From Sabellastarte sp. h YS-2021 (taxonomy: Eukaryota; Annelida; Polychaeta; Sabellida; Sabellidae), in NCBI GenBank assembly GCA_964017235.1, contig OZ024940.1:3534001-3598000 (forward strand): 64,000 nucleotides of DNA. Reading direction: 5' to 3'. Under the pieces are notes generated by a model. That model had not been told where the DNA came from and did not search any database. It worked only from the letters and a program-made list of their open reading frames with translations. Position numbers and translations under genes: made by a program. How positions within the stretch are numbered: the stretch's first letter is position 1; each line of letters starts with the position of its first letter. Of the stretch, positions 46,916-60,300 are shown one piece after another.

Positions 46916-47169
46916 CTAATCAATTTCAATTTGACAAAGTGGAAGGACAGAACCCAGCAATATTTTGATATGCCAGGACCAGTATCACAGCTATCGTATT
47001 GCATACATCTGGCATACATCCATCCTTTAGACATATCCTGATTTAAAGTTTTATTTTATCTTTTATTTTATCTTCAGTAGTAAGGATAGTTTCTTATGCA
47101 TTGTCTATATTTTTGTGGATTTCCCCCTTCCGAAATGGCTATAGATTATTATAAAATGTCCATATAGTT

Positions 47170-49130
47170 TTTGCAATGTTGCAAAACATACCTCTAGAGA
47201 TATTAAAAAGTTTCATATTCGAAGGCAAGTATGATGTTTTGTTTGCTTTTTTCCAAAAAACAAGTCCTTTAGTTTGTTTTGTTTCTATTTTTTTTATGAG
47301 TAAGTATAATGCTTTGTTTTACAAACCAAAGCAAGTTGATTATTTGCTTTCTTTTTTTATTTTCACGGATAAGTATAATGATTTGTTTATATATATAGAA
47401 GCAAGTTGATTGCTTTGTTTTGTTTCTTTGTTTTAACGGTAGGTAGTAGGCTTCTTTTTATGTATAGGAACAAGTTGATTGCTCTGTTTTATTTCTTTCA
47501 GTGTAAGTATAAAGCTTTTTTCATCCTGAAACAAGTTGATTACTTATTTTCTTTACCTCGATGAGTTGTTGCTTTGTATTTATATCTGTAAGCAAGATTG
47601 CTTTGTTTTCTTGGATTACTTTCTTTATTTTTAGGGTAAGTATAACGCTTTGTTTTACATCTATAAGAAAGTTGATTGCTTTGTTTTCTTGCACTACTTT
47701 AGGGCAAGTATAAAGCTTTGTTTTACATCTATAAGCAAGTTGATTGCTTTGTTTTCTTGTTTTATTTTTAGGGTAAATATAACGCTTTGTTTTATATATA
47801 GAAGCAAGTTGATTGCTTTGTTTTCTTGCTTTATTTTTAGGGTAAGTGTAATGCTTTGTTTTATATCTATAAGCAAGTTGATTGCTGTGTTTTCTTCCTT
47901 TATTTTTAGGGTAAGTATAAAGCTTTGTTTTATATATAGAAGCAAGTTGATTGCTTTGTTTTCTTGCTTTATTTTTAGGGTAAGTATAATGCTTTGTTTT
48001 ATATCTATAAGCAGGGGCCACGGTGGCAGAGCGGTAACACTCTCGCCTCCCACCTCTGAGGCCGGGGTTCGATTCCCGGCACGGCCTCAAGTAGGAAAGC
48101 TGGTAGTTGCTTGCCATTGGTCGGCAGTTTACAGTACACAACCCTAACGAACTGTATGTACTGGTTTCCTCTGCCCTTCCAACTACCCATCGTGATATGA
48201 CCTGTACAGTGTTGAAAGCGACGTAAAACCCTAAATAAATAAGTTATATCTATAAGCAAGTTGATTGCTTTGTTTTCTTGCTTTATTTTATATATAGAAG
48301 CAAGTTGATTGCTTTGTTTTTTTGCATTACTTTAGGATAAGTATAAAGCTTTGTTTTACATCTATAAGCAAGTTGATTGCTTTGTTTTCTTGCTTTATTT
48401 TTAGGGTAAGTATAAAGCTTTGTTTTATATATAGAAGCAAGTTGATAGCTTTGTTTTCTTTCTTTATTTTCAGGGTAAGTATAACGCTTTGTTTTATATC
48501 TATAAGCACGTTGATTGCTTTGTTTTCTTGCTTTATTTTCAGGGTAAGTATAATGCTTTGTTTTATATCTATAAGCAAGTTGATTACTTTATTTTCGTTC
48601 TTTATTTTCAAGGTATAATGCTTCATTTTATGTTTGGGGAAAGTTGATTGCTTGATTTTTCTTTTCCTTTATGAGTAAAGATAATACTTGCTTTGTTTTA
48701 TATTCTGAAGCGAGTTATTTTGTCTTCATTGTTTATATTATTGGATAAGTACAGTTTGCTGCAGAAGACTTGAACAGAATGTCAAAGATTTAATCCTGAG
48801 GCATTTGGGTTTGAACCCATGAGAGCGTATAAAGTTTGAACAAGTTGTGATGAAACAAAGTTTGAGACATTTTATTTTATGTTAATGCATACATTCAGCA
48901 TAAATTTTAGAGAATTTCATAAAGTTTTAGTATCTTACAGTTTTAAAGAGACTGCCATTTTCATATTCATGGGTAAGTCTAAAGTTTATTTTTTATGTCA
49001 AGAAAAAGTTCTATTGGTTTCTGTCCATATCTTTTTAGGTAAGTGTGCTCTGTTTAATGTCTAGAAAGAAGTTGATTGCTTTGATTCTCAGTTGCTTTAT
49101 CTTTTGTTTTATTTCCCGAGGTGAGTTTAG
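47170..49130. repeat. 69-bp minisatellite with adjacent splice-like signals
   Basis: In the core (about 47630-48620) units start at 47771, 47840, 47909 and 47978, a constant 69 bp. Each reads roughly 'gggtaagtataacgctttg', 'ttttatatctataagcaag', 'ttgattgctttgttttcttg', 'ctttatttttag'. Units decay outwards to 47170 and 49130. Because 69 is divisible by three, long frames appear on both strands (up to 206 codons); none shows protein-like features. A SINE interrupts the array at 48014-48243. Confidence 0.93.
48014..48243 (+). mobile_element. tRNA-derived SINE, family 1, full length
   Basis: Best-preserved copy here: head 'ggggccacggtggcagagcg', B box 'gttcgattccc', body 'actgtatgtactggtttcct', tail 'cctaaataaataag'. 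It is inserted in the 69-bp minisatellite with a 15-bp target duplication TTATATCTATAAGCA (47999-48013, 48244-48258). Confidence 0.95.
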
Positions 49131-49321
49131 TTCTTCTTATCTTTATCATTAGATCATGTCTGAGCTTTTCATATCTGGACACTCTGAAATGTTTTATCTT
49201 CGGCAGTCATCTTTGATTTTCTTCACGATTTTACATCCTTTCAAAATCGCAGATATCAAGATAGAGTGATTTCAATGTCATGTATAACCTGATTGGTTTT
49301 TCAAAGTAACATTTCAACCAT

Positions 49322-49431
49322 AGTTTTGCTTATGATGCACCTACCATATGGAACGAGCTGCTTGACGACATTCAATCTCTTACCTCTCTGACATCCTTCA
49401 GATCAGAATTAAAACCTTAGCTGTTCTTTAA
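49322..49431 (+). pseudogene. LINE reverse-transcriptase C-terminal relic
   Basis: Translates as SFAYDAPTIWNELLDDIQSL followed by a TSLTSFRSELKT stretch, then a stop. This matches the ending of many non-LTR retrotransposon polyproteins (pattern: SF..AAP..WN.LP..I....S...FK..LKT.LF; family knowledge). No reverse transcriptase domain precedes it, so it is a 5'-truncated relic. Confidence 0.75.
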
Positions 49432-49704
49432 AGTACATCCACCTTAGTCTCCTCAGTCCCTGGTATCTGAATGGTTGCTGACGATGTTGCACCCTAGATT
49501 CTCCAGTTACTAGAGGTTAAGTGGTATAAAAGTTCAATTAGAATCATCGAAACAATTATTTGGATCTGAAATTGCAGTTTAACAGTATTTTTAAAAAATT
49601 GCATATATCTCGGCAGTTAGAGATAAGGTGATTTCTAACTCATTTTTTTACCCCAAAGAAAAGTCAGAGTTCTGAAAGTGATTGTCAATTATTTTCATTT
49701 TGGG

Positions 49705-50341
49705 CAGATTCTGGAGTTCTCTCCACACAATCGAATGGTTCAAGCTGTAAATATCAGCTGATACAGTGCCCAGAGGGCACACTTTTCTTTTGATACAGAT
49801 ATCCCACTCAAATCCTGCTGAAATGATTGCAAAATAAACATTACAATCACTTTCAGTTATTGCTCGTCTTTTTTTTTTCAAATTTTATAAGTACCTAATA
49901 ATTCCACCTATTGGGCTATTACCTTTGAGGTGATAAACAGTACTGTATACATTGCCAGTACCTTAGTCAGACCAGGGCTGTTCTGTATTAGTGTATTGTA
50001 AGAAATGAATTCTGGGCAGATTTTAAAATTTTTAACAAGGACAGTGGGTCAACCTTATAAAGTGGCCAATGGACACTCAAGAGGAGTGTAGTTTTAAACC
50101 TAGTTACTCAATAATTCTGTTACGATTCAGGAGACATCTGTTGTTGAACACACTATTATGTTACACATTGGTTCTTTGTGCATTTTTTGGCAGATTCTTT
50201 AGGTCTGTCATAGCAAGTTCAAGCTGTCAGCTGACACAGCGCCCAGTGGGGCACTCTATTCATGTTAATACAGACGTCTTGCTAATTTCTACTGAAATAT
50301 TTAAAAATAATATGGCAATTGCTATCCGTGTTATCGGCTAA
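49705..50341. repeat. two diverged copies of a ~150-bp non-coding segment
   Basis: 49735-49870 ('ggttcaagctgtaaatatca', 'cagtgcccagagggcac') and 50213-50341 ('agttcaagctgtcagctgac', 'cagcgcccagtggggcac') share block order, including 'aatacagac' and 'tactgaaat' types. Frames over both copies seem accidental. Confidence 0.55.
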
Positions 50342-50357
50342 AGGACATTTATAAAAA

Positions 50358-50508
50358 AAGTCAAAGTTGGGGTTTTACCTCCCGTTCAACGGCCAGGGTC
50401 ATATCGGAACAGGTCCTCAGCATTTGTCACTTGTGGGACTCGAACCTACAGAGGTGACGGCCTGTGATTAGATGCCAAACTTGCTAACCACTAGGCCACC
50501 GCGGACTG
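50358..50508 (-). mobile_element. family 2 tRNA-derived SINE
   Basis: On the plus strand it runs 'aaagttggggttttacctcc', 'aggtcctcagcatttgtcac', 'ttgtgggactcgaacc' (inverted B box), ending 'ttgctaaccactaggccacc'. It is the reverse complement of the copy at 57901-58055. Confidence 0.85.
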
Positions 50509-50599
50509 AGGACAGTGTGGGAACTGGTTTACAGATTGTGTATCAACAATTGAATTGAAGTCACCTTTTAACAGTACACGTGTGCATAAACTCACTCTG

Positions 50600-53500
50600 C
50601 CATTTAAACAGAGTATATACAAAACAGACAATAGGAACAGTTACAATAATAACAGAGATAAACAGTGAGTTTACACACCATACCAAATAAGTAAGGAGAT
50701 AGGGAAATAAGATGGTATTCAGTCAGCCATCAACCTAACAGTAAGGTGACTAACTTCTAGCCATATGACCGTGTGTCAGAATTTGAAGTGGCCTTTTCTT
50801 CATGGTTATATTGTTTTATCATGTTGATGGTGTTTTATGTCCTTATGGCCACAGAGTTATCAATCCTATTGATATTTAGGTTTACAAGGAAATTCGTGAA
50901 GGTTTTTATTTTAGTTTCTTAAGGTTACATTATACACTCCATTATCCCACAGCGCTAGAAGAACTATATTGTTTGTTGGTTATTAGAAGGCTCATGAATA
51001 TGAAGAAACGCTTTAGCAGAAAACAAAGTACTACAGATTTGGCAGATTAAAAATGAGTTTGTAAAATCAAATCTATGAAGGATGGTTGATAATGGCGGTA
51101 CAGTAGTTGAATGCACTAATGAGGTCACAGAGTACAGAATATGGACAACAACCAGTATGCACCCTGTTCCTCCATCCCCTCAACTACTCTTCATGATATG
51201 AACCCAATATATACAATGTGTTAAAACTTCTATTAAAACTCTCAGAATCAATGGATGTATATTGAGTCGTTTGAAAGGCTAATCAATCTAAAGCAGGTGT
51301 CATGTGAATTACATGATATCATTTGACAAATGTTGTGAATATCTTAACAAAGGTCCCCCCTCCCCCAGCCAAGAAAAGGACAAAAGAGACATTTAAAGGA
51401 AGTACTCTGCACATATATTTACATTATATATTGGCACCTAACTCACAAACATCGACTTTGTTACTCAAGCTGAGAGCTAAAATTTTATATTTATTAGAAA
51501 CCACAACCTCAGAGATGGGAGGCCAGTGAGCCACCTTGCTTATCTGCTTAACAGATGCATTGTGGGTAGGAAATTTATAACTAGTTAGAGTCACCCACAC
51601 ATAAAAGATTTCCTACAGTCAAACTACAAACACAAAATTATTATTGTAATGCAACTCTACCTGTGAAAGGTTAAAGATTCTTAATGGTTTAAAATAATTT
51701 AATTTACATTTATTTCTGTTAATTCTTAGCCCCATCTAAAAAAATCACAGCTTAATTAGAAACCAAAACAAGAGAAGCATTTATTAAAATTTTAAGAAAT
51801 ACCACAGAAAAACTTTAATAGAAGAGAGAAAAATCTAGAAATAAATGGACACAATGGCAAAATGCATGAGAAATCACCTTATTATACAACATAAATATAC
51901 ATTTTTATTCAAAGATACCCATGCAAAATAGACCAAAGAAGAGCAAATAAAGGTCTTCTGTTGACACCTGACTAACAGCATGAATCTTATAACAGTCTAG
52001 TGACATTGCAAAGATTAAATAAAATACACCATTACAATATCAAAAAAAGTACATCTTTATTCTCCTGTAGTAAAAACCTACTTCATTTAATACTCTAAAT
52101 AAGCCCAAATTATAAATTTTGTGTTCACAAAACGAAAATGAGAAAGCACTTGTATGCCTTTTGACCAGAAAGTAAACGACTCCATCCAGAAAAACACTGA
52201 CATCAGCTTACGACACCTTACACCTCATTCCTTTGTTAAGAAGAGTTTCATGTTACGTAATAGATGTCCCCATTATTGCAGGACTTGAAGTACTCTCTCG
52301 CTATCGATCTGAAATGCTGATCTGGCATGGCGTATTGAGTAAGACTGACATAGGGTCACCCCATTTGCCTGTCTCAGTGGGTGTAGCCTATCCGGCCGGA
52401 GATATATTTAAACAATGTTTCCATTTGACTGGAGAAGTGTGAACGATGTTTTAGTTTTGGAAAAAAAAATGGTTTAATTGCCCTCCACAAGTAAATAGAT
52501 ACAAAAAAATACCAGTCGATCATCGGCTCAATGTAAGAGAAACAAAAGTTATTTCCAAATTGGCCACTTAAAGACAACCCCCCTCCCCCAGTTGCCTTAT
52601 TGGCTTACTTTCATTATTTCTACTTTCAGTTATTGGACATTTTAATGAAATTTTACATTTTATTTTTGATCATCTGCAGAATTCGAGTTTGCTATGTTAA
52701 TTTCAAAGAATTTGTTTCCCCCAGATGGCAAATTTCAGAGGCTCTAGCAAAATTTCACCTTTACTGCGCAAACTACTGAGCAATACCCGTGACACAATCC
52801 ATACTGAGACATTCTGCCTGCGTAGTTATTATAAAATGCTGACTAAGTCAAATACATTGGCCTAAAGGGGCCACGCAAAATTAAAATATCGCCGTTGCCT
52901 GAACTTGGGCAAAGAAAAGGCATTAAATTTGCTTTATGCTCAGAATTTTGCTTTATCCATGCTCAAGCCTAGGCTCTTTCCATGACCGGATAGGCTCTAA
53001 GGCGCAAAGAGTGACCTGTAATGTCAGATGGTTTGTTTGGACAGGATTACCCATGGCACACCCAGTAGAGTGGTGGTACCAGAAATTGTGGGTTGAGGTC
53101 TCCTCGAAACCTTGTCCTGTGAACGTACTATGTTATGGAAAAAGAATGCTTGGCCCCTTTCGTCTTCAGTAAACAAATTATCGTACATAGGTTCTTCTGA
53201 GCAAAACGACTTGCATTATTCTTCCTAAATACAGTATGTGTAATGCAATCCTGTACAGCCCACTGGCCAAGGATTTCTTGTACCAAAGTCCACAGATATT
53301 TAAGGCGTATTTTGCCGGTTTGTTATGTTAGATACACTTCTATATACATTCATCAATAGGTGTGTATTTTTGACTAACAAGAAAAAAGAAACCTCAACAC
53401 TATCGTTGATATTTTCCAATTATTTCTACTAGTGTTAATTCGTACAGCCTTGGAAGGACACTGAATATGCACAGGGATAAAAGGAATGTTTATGTAATGA

Positions 53501-54300
53501 GAGGACATTGATGAGTTAACGCAGTTTCAAGAGAACATGACTCAGTGGATTTTTTGTCTATAAATTATGTGTTTTCATGTTGCTCATTTGGGGGCCTGAT
53601 GTCATTGTGTTTACCAGACTAAAAATCTACACGTGTTGACATGAGCTTTGGGGTCATTATTCTTTCTGGAGAAGAAATATAAACTAATATTTAGATACTT
53701 ATATATTGGATGGAATATGTGTGTTTTATTAAATTGTAATTGTGGGTAGCTCGGCAATATATGGTGTTACAGATATCTGTATGTAGTTGGATCTATGAAT
53801 ACATATATATAGTTCTAATTAGAAGCTGTAAGTGATGGTTATTGACATGGAATATGAAAATCTAATTTGATAATATAATTTGGATACTTCTGTGTATTAA
53901 AAAGTGTATTCATATTTTTCCAAGACAAATTAGTTAAAACTAGGGTAACAATAAATATTTATATATGTTAACAGTTGATTTTCGTTTTATGCAAGTTTTA
54001 CATAATAACTTAATATATCTGTTCAGAAGAACTGTTAGTTTTCTCTTTTCAAAACCAAAAAAGAAAAGAAACAACCTTTCTTTAAAGACAACTGTATTTG
54101 CTTACGTCAATACATGACATTATGCTTAATTACTCACAATAAGCACAAACAAGGATTTAATTCACCAAAACAGCGCTCAGAGTATTTGTTCATATAACGC
54201 ACATGTTGTATACACTGGATACATTTATAGGAGTGTAACAAGGTACATGTTTTCATACCTATTATACCCGAAATACTTCTTTTGGGTCGGTTTAGTGTAA
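50600..54300. other. intergenic region between genes B and C
   Basis: AT-rich, without a recognisable gene, element or tandem array. Frames at 52233-52442 and 52936-53172 have no recognisable motifs and no homology I can name. The gene C promoter should lie near the right end; no convincing core element was identified. Confidence 0.45.
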
Positions 54301-54349
54301 CTTTTAATTATCTTGTGAGAAAAATAAAGGGGGAAAACTAAAACACAAT

Positions 54350-57300
54350 ATGGCCAGAATTGTGACCTCAATATTTCATGTGTCGCTGTTTTTACTCGGA
54401 CTGTGTGGGGTGAGTTTTGCCCAAGTCTGCACGGATACCATAGATCTGACCATCATGTTGGATAGCACCAGCCAAGTCGGGGCGAGTAACTTCCAACTCC
54501 TCAAAGACTTCGCCAGTGACTTTGTCTCATCGGCAACTCTGAGGGTTTCCTTTGGAACAGTGAGTAGATTTTGTTACAAAAAGGTCGTGGCTATGGTTTT
54601 AAACTCTTTTAATCTAGTTTCTGTTTTTAATAAAGGGTTTCTTCTTTTTGAATGAGGCATGGTAGCAGTGGCAGGCAGCATACTTGCCTCCCAGTCCTCG
54701 GGTAGTTTTTCGAATCCCAGACTCGACCAGAAATTAAAAACTCGGTAGTTGTTTGACCGATTGATGTCCAGTGCTTTCTTCAGTAACTCAAATCTGGATT
54801 TGTCTTGAAACCCAAATCCAGTGATCATAAATTTATAGGTAAATACGTAATATAAGCAGAAACAGTTGTTTTTTCCTCCAAAATATAGATTGATAGATAC
54901 AGATTTAAAGCTGGATTCAGCAGATTCTGTAGGGTCATATCGTAACCGGTAGGGGGTGGAGGAAACCAGTGCATACTAGTTGCTCAAGCAGTTACAAAAC
55001 TTAAGTAAATTTAACACTTTATTTAAAACAGAAATAGATGTTTCAAGGCAAGACGTGCAATTAAAAGACAAAACATATTCAGAACTGATATAAAAACTAT
55101 CGGCCAATGTCAACTGTAACTATTACTTTAACTTTCAACCCGGACTTCTTTCACAAAGAGCACTGATGTGTAATGTCTTATTCAGCTAGTGTATTTTGGA
55201 CCTTTGTAAGGACACATATGTCGAAGTTATCATGCATGAAGGTTGTGGGATGGTGTTGGGCAAGCTAACTAACCTTTCTTGGGTGTTCAGTTGGACCACA
55301 TATTTTATTATTTTAAAGAAAAAACACCCTTGAATTTCTAGTGTTTTAATATTTCTTTCAACAGATTAGAGTTTAATAGTCCTGTAGATTTGATGCCATA
55401 TAAAATTCATCAGTATACATTGACGTTCAGGGAAGTTTACTACTGTTTAAGATAAAAGTACTTAAAGTTTTTAGTACAAGGAGATCAAATTGTTGGATTT
55501 TCTGCCCAAATTTATTGTGTGGTCATTGAAATAACAGCAAGGCAAATGCAAAGTACAACCAACGGGGTTTCTAAAACTGAGAATTTAAGAAAGAGACCAC
55601 GCTTGCGGCTTTTTGCAAGGCTAGTTAATGGATATTGACAAAGCTTTCGACAATCTCCAATTATACTGAAATCACAAACCTTCACAACTGCGTGAAAACT
55701 GTCAATGTATGTATGATTTCTACACACACAGTAAATGAAGAAACTGTGGCTTTAAAGAATATTTCACTTCAGTCATAAATGAGTACCTTTTCTGTGGGTG
55801 TTTATAGAGTTCAATAGGATTTTTAATTCTGAAAACGTAGCAAGGTCTCCAGTCTTAACTACTCATCTCCAGTGAATGGCTGATTGTGCTCAAGTTATTC
55901 TTCAACTTCATGTTTTGATTTGAAGGAAACAAGTTTAATGCCAAAAAGGGAGAGGAAATATGAATTGATGCAATTTTTTATAGTGTTACAGCCAAATATG
56001 TCCTATTAAAAGAATCCATTTAAAAACATGATAAACAAGTTATACAATGATGCTGGTTATAATAATATGTGTATGTTGTGTGATCTCATATACAATGAAA
56101 TTGCAGTAATGCAAAAAAAAAGTGCCACAGTTTGAGCACTTCGCCAGTAATAGTAATGAAGGAAATAAGAAAATACTCCAAATTCATATGAAACATCTTC
56201 ATACGCTTTTGTGTTCATAAAGGAAATGTCCACCTGAAAAAAAAACAGGTCAAAACTAAAATACCATTGGACTGACTACGCAAAAAGATAAGTTTTCTGT
56301 GAATTGTGTATTTTCATTTGTGTATTGCGACCTGACAATATGGAGAAGCTTATTCCGTTAAATGATGTACTGCAGTTGTAGTTGGGCAATAGGAACAGAA
56401 AGGTGATTTCATGGTGGTAATTAAAACTGCTTGACCAATAGAGAAAATTAATATCTTTTTATTTTTGTTGTATTTTTTTCGGTTTCAATTGCAGGCCACC
56501 TTGCTGATGTGTTGCAAAAGTTGCATTGGGAGGCCCTTGGTAGCTTAGGGGGTCAGCAAGTTTGCCATCTCATCACAGGCTATCACCTCTGTGTGGGTTC
56601 CTCACCCACAAGTATCAAATGCTGAGGGTCTGTCCATATATGACCCTGGCAGTTAAATGGATCATTAAACCCTGACTTTGAAGTTTGTACTTTACATTGT
56701 TTGATGTTATGGGGGGCGGCATACACAAAAGTGACACAATAATCCCAAGATTACCTCCTTCACAATAGCCTGTAAGTAAAAGGAGCGATAAGTAGACGTA
56801 AATTGCTTGCATTTTGCAACTTCGGCTTAGTGTGAATCAGCTTAGCTTAGCTTCACACTTTCTCTGATAAGTCTCCCCCAATGTACCCATATTTTATATA
56901 GTCTGGTACCCTGTCTTACAATTTTCATTAGGTGATTGATCAGCTCACTTTCAGATATTTGACAAAGGTTAATTTTAGAAATACTTGGGTTTTTTTTTTT
57001 TTTTTTTTGGTTATTTTCTTTTTCTAGACCAGACTTAACTTCATGCAGTATGACTCCAGCGTATTGGTCAGTGGCAATTACTTGACTTCAAACCGACGGG
57101 CGGAAACCGCAATACAAGATACCCAGTGAGTACGGCACTGTAATCTTGCTATTAATATGATCACTGCTGAGGAATATTTATGGACTAGTTTGAGTTATTG
57201 CATATATTCATTTTAGCAATATTCAGATTATTACGGATCAAATGAATCCCAAAATTTTCTGGGAAAGCAGCCATTGTCGCCCTGTAAATGTTACTCTGGC

Positions 57301-60300
57301 CTCTCCAGCTATATGTCTTGGGTCATGTGATCTGATTTCAGCCAATGGCAAGTTTTAATACATAATAGCCATTAATGGGCCAAATGAGCTGATTTCAGGC
57401 ACTAAAGATTGACAGATTTTGCACTAGTAACCGAACATCACATCTTCTTCAACAGTACTTAATCCATTAATCAATAGCTTACTATCGCAGGTACATGGGA
57501 GGGGCCACTAGGGACACTGGTGCAGCTCTCAGCTTTTACCTCAACAACCCGCGGAGCAACGACCGGGCAGCCAACCAGAACGTCATCCTACTTCTCATGG
57601 CAGGGCCATCGGTGGATAAAACCAGGTACTTACTGATCAGAATGTACTTTAAGACTATACTGGTTTAAGACAATTGCCCAGAGCTGTGAGTAGCAAGAAA
57701 AGAAAGACTAGTAATTATTTACAAATATGTATAAAACTAAACATTGAGCACAAGTAAGAAGTTTGTCTTTAAGTTTTGTCAAATGACAATGCCAAGCACT
57801 AGTAATTTTCTTCAAATATGCAAGCTCCACCTACTCAAAGATTGACAGGAGTAACATAAAGCTCCATTATAGGACAAATTGTTTAGAGCAGCTATGTAAG
57901 AGGTCCACGGTAGCCTTGTGGTTAGCAAGTTTGGCATCTAATCACAGGCTGTCACCTCTGTGTGTGGGTTCAACTCCCACAAGTGACAATACTGAGGACC
58001 TGTCCCAATATATGACCCTGGCTGTTGAACGGGACGTGAAAAACATTAACTTTGACGTTGAGCAGCCCTATTAGTGTGATACCATCCTTTGTTTTGTGCA
58101 GTGCTATCCAGGCGGCACAGACTCTGCACAACGCCGGCACGGACATTCTCATCATGGGAGTCACGGCCAATGTGGACCTGGACGAGGTCAGACAGCTCAC
58201 CTCCTCGCCGCGGGTGGCGAGCCAGAACTACTTCCTCTACACCGACTACACGGCCTTAGCAGGGCAGGCAGCCACGGTGGCAATGGGGTTGTGTAATAGA
58301 GATACACCAGGACCAGGTAAGTTATCATAGAGAGGTCAAGATCTACATCTACAGCCTAACATGTACTGTAGTTTCTGCGAGAGCATGTGGCCATTTCTGT
58401 TTGCTAAAGGCTTAAAATTTATATATTTTTGTGTATATGTTTATAGCCATAAATAATTCCAAGTAATTGTTAATGGGAAGAATTTGAAGGATTGTTTAAT
58501 TTAGTATTAATATACATTTAAGTGGACTCTTGCATGCAGTTTTAAATAATCAACAATTTATATTGATCAGAACTTCATACCTGCCAATTTACTGAGATCA
58601 GTTGTCTTCTATTTATATTGCAGAAACCACTACTACCACGACTCCTACCACCACAACTATTCCTACAACCACCACTATACCTACAACCACCACTATACCT
58701 ACAACCACCACTATTCCACCAACTACCACTGTTCCTATGACTACAGATGCACCTACAACCACCACTATTCCCACAACTACCACTGATGCACCTACAACCA
58801 CCACTATGCCTACAACCACCACTATTCCCACAACTACCACTGATGCACCTACAACCACCACTATGCCTACAACCACCACTGTTCCTACAACTACCACTGT
58901 TCCTATGACTACAGATGCACCTACAACCACCACTATTCCCACAACTACCACTGATGCACCTACAACCACCACTATGCCTACAACCACCACTATTCCCACA
59001 ACTACCACTGATGCACCTACAACCACCACTATGCCTACAACCACCACTGTTCCTACAACTACCACTGTTCCTATGACCACAGATGCACCTACAACCACCA
59101 CTACTCCTACAACCACAGCTGTTCCCACAACCACCATTGCACCCACAACCATCACTGTCCCAACTACCACGGTTTCTCCAACGACAACCACAATGGTTAC
59201 TATAACCACCACTCCTGCTACTGATACTGTTCCCACATCTACCCCAGAGCAGACTTCAGTGCCAGGAACTACTTCACTAGGTGAAGCTACAAGTGAAGGT
59301 AATTTGTCTTGGTTAGAAGACCATTGTTGTACAGAAATCAGCCTCAATATTTGAAATGTACATGAGGAACATGAGGTTGTTTGGTCTCCTAGTTAATGTC
59401 TTGATTTGCAAAAGTATTGATATTATTTATTTATTGAAATATATATCAAGACATGCTAAATATGTTAATATTGATACTATAGGGTAGAATACCAGTATTG
59501 GAACAATTGGTACTTGACAGATGGATCTCCGTTGTTTAGTATAATACATATTATTATTTGACAGCAACACTAATTTGCATTCCCTTACATGGTGACTACA
59601 GTATCTTAGGTGTTTTCTTGTTATATAAATATTCACATATTGAGTGGATTTGGTTCTTTTTCTGCCATATTAATAAAATCACAATCCCTCCAGAGCAGCC
59701 TTCTCTTCTCTCAGTTTTTCTGTTGGCTCAGCAACTAGTGACTTATAGGCATCCACCACCAAAGAAGTAGTAACTAAGGCCTATTCAGAACATCTATTTA
59801 ACCACTCATGTAACAACTCCTGTAATCTCTTACTCAAACAGATTAGTCCTATGAAAAACACAGACTACATCTTCTATCAATACTAAAACATTTACAAGTG
59901 CCCATCTGCTTATATAGCTACAGACGGTACTACAACCACAAGAGCATCAACAACTGTGAAAGCTCCTACAACCACAGATTCACCAAAAACCACAAGTTTT
60001 CCTATGACCACAGAGATTCTAACAACCACCGAGACACATGTAACCACAGAGGATCATATAACCACAGAAACAACCACTGGCGGTCCTATCACCACTGACG
60101 CCAGAACAACCACAAAGTTGCCAATAACCACAACTGATGTTCGTAAAACAAATGAGGCTACTGCTATGGTTACCACAACAGCTTCTACTCAGAATACAAT
60201 GACAGATATCTCAATGACTGTGGAAACTCCAACTGAAGGTAGTTTATTATCCGTCAAATATTTTCAATGGAGAAGTTAATAAGCTATCAGTACATGCAGT

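Larger units (their letters stand above)
54560..57027. other. gene C intron 1
   Basis: A 2.5-kb intron between the signal-peptide/vWA-start exon and the next vWA exon. It contains SINE fragments (54653-54840, about 54940-54985, 56528-56685) and a T-rich acceptor tract (about 56990-57009). Nothing else is recognised. Confidence 0.7.

Noticed and set aside
48014-48090. Functional tRNA gene suggested by A and B boxes
   Set aside because: The sequence continues into a conserved SINE body and A-rich tail with a target-site duplication, and recurs several times in the window.
47521-48626. Frames of 98-206 codons on both strands with repeated KTKLYTYPKNK-like or FIFRVSIKLCF-like peptides
   Set aside because: A 69-bp period is divisible by three, so any stop-free unit gives long frames on both strands; some also run into a SINE.
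52233-53172. Two small plus-strand frames (69 and 78 codons) between genes B and C
   Set aside because: No motif, signal peptide, splice partner or recognisable similarity; their length is expected by chance.
58737-59240. Equality of the 168-bp stalk super-repeat in gene C with the 167-168 bp satellite monomer
   Set aside because: The sequences are unrelated; one is Thr/Pro codon repeats, the other the satellite. The shared length is a coincidence.
58613-59347. 244-codon Val-rich minus-strand frame
   Set aside because: Antisense shadow of the Thr-codon repeats in gene C stalk exon 1.
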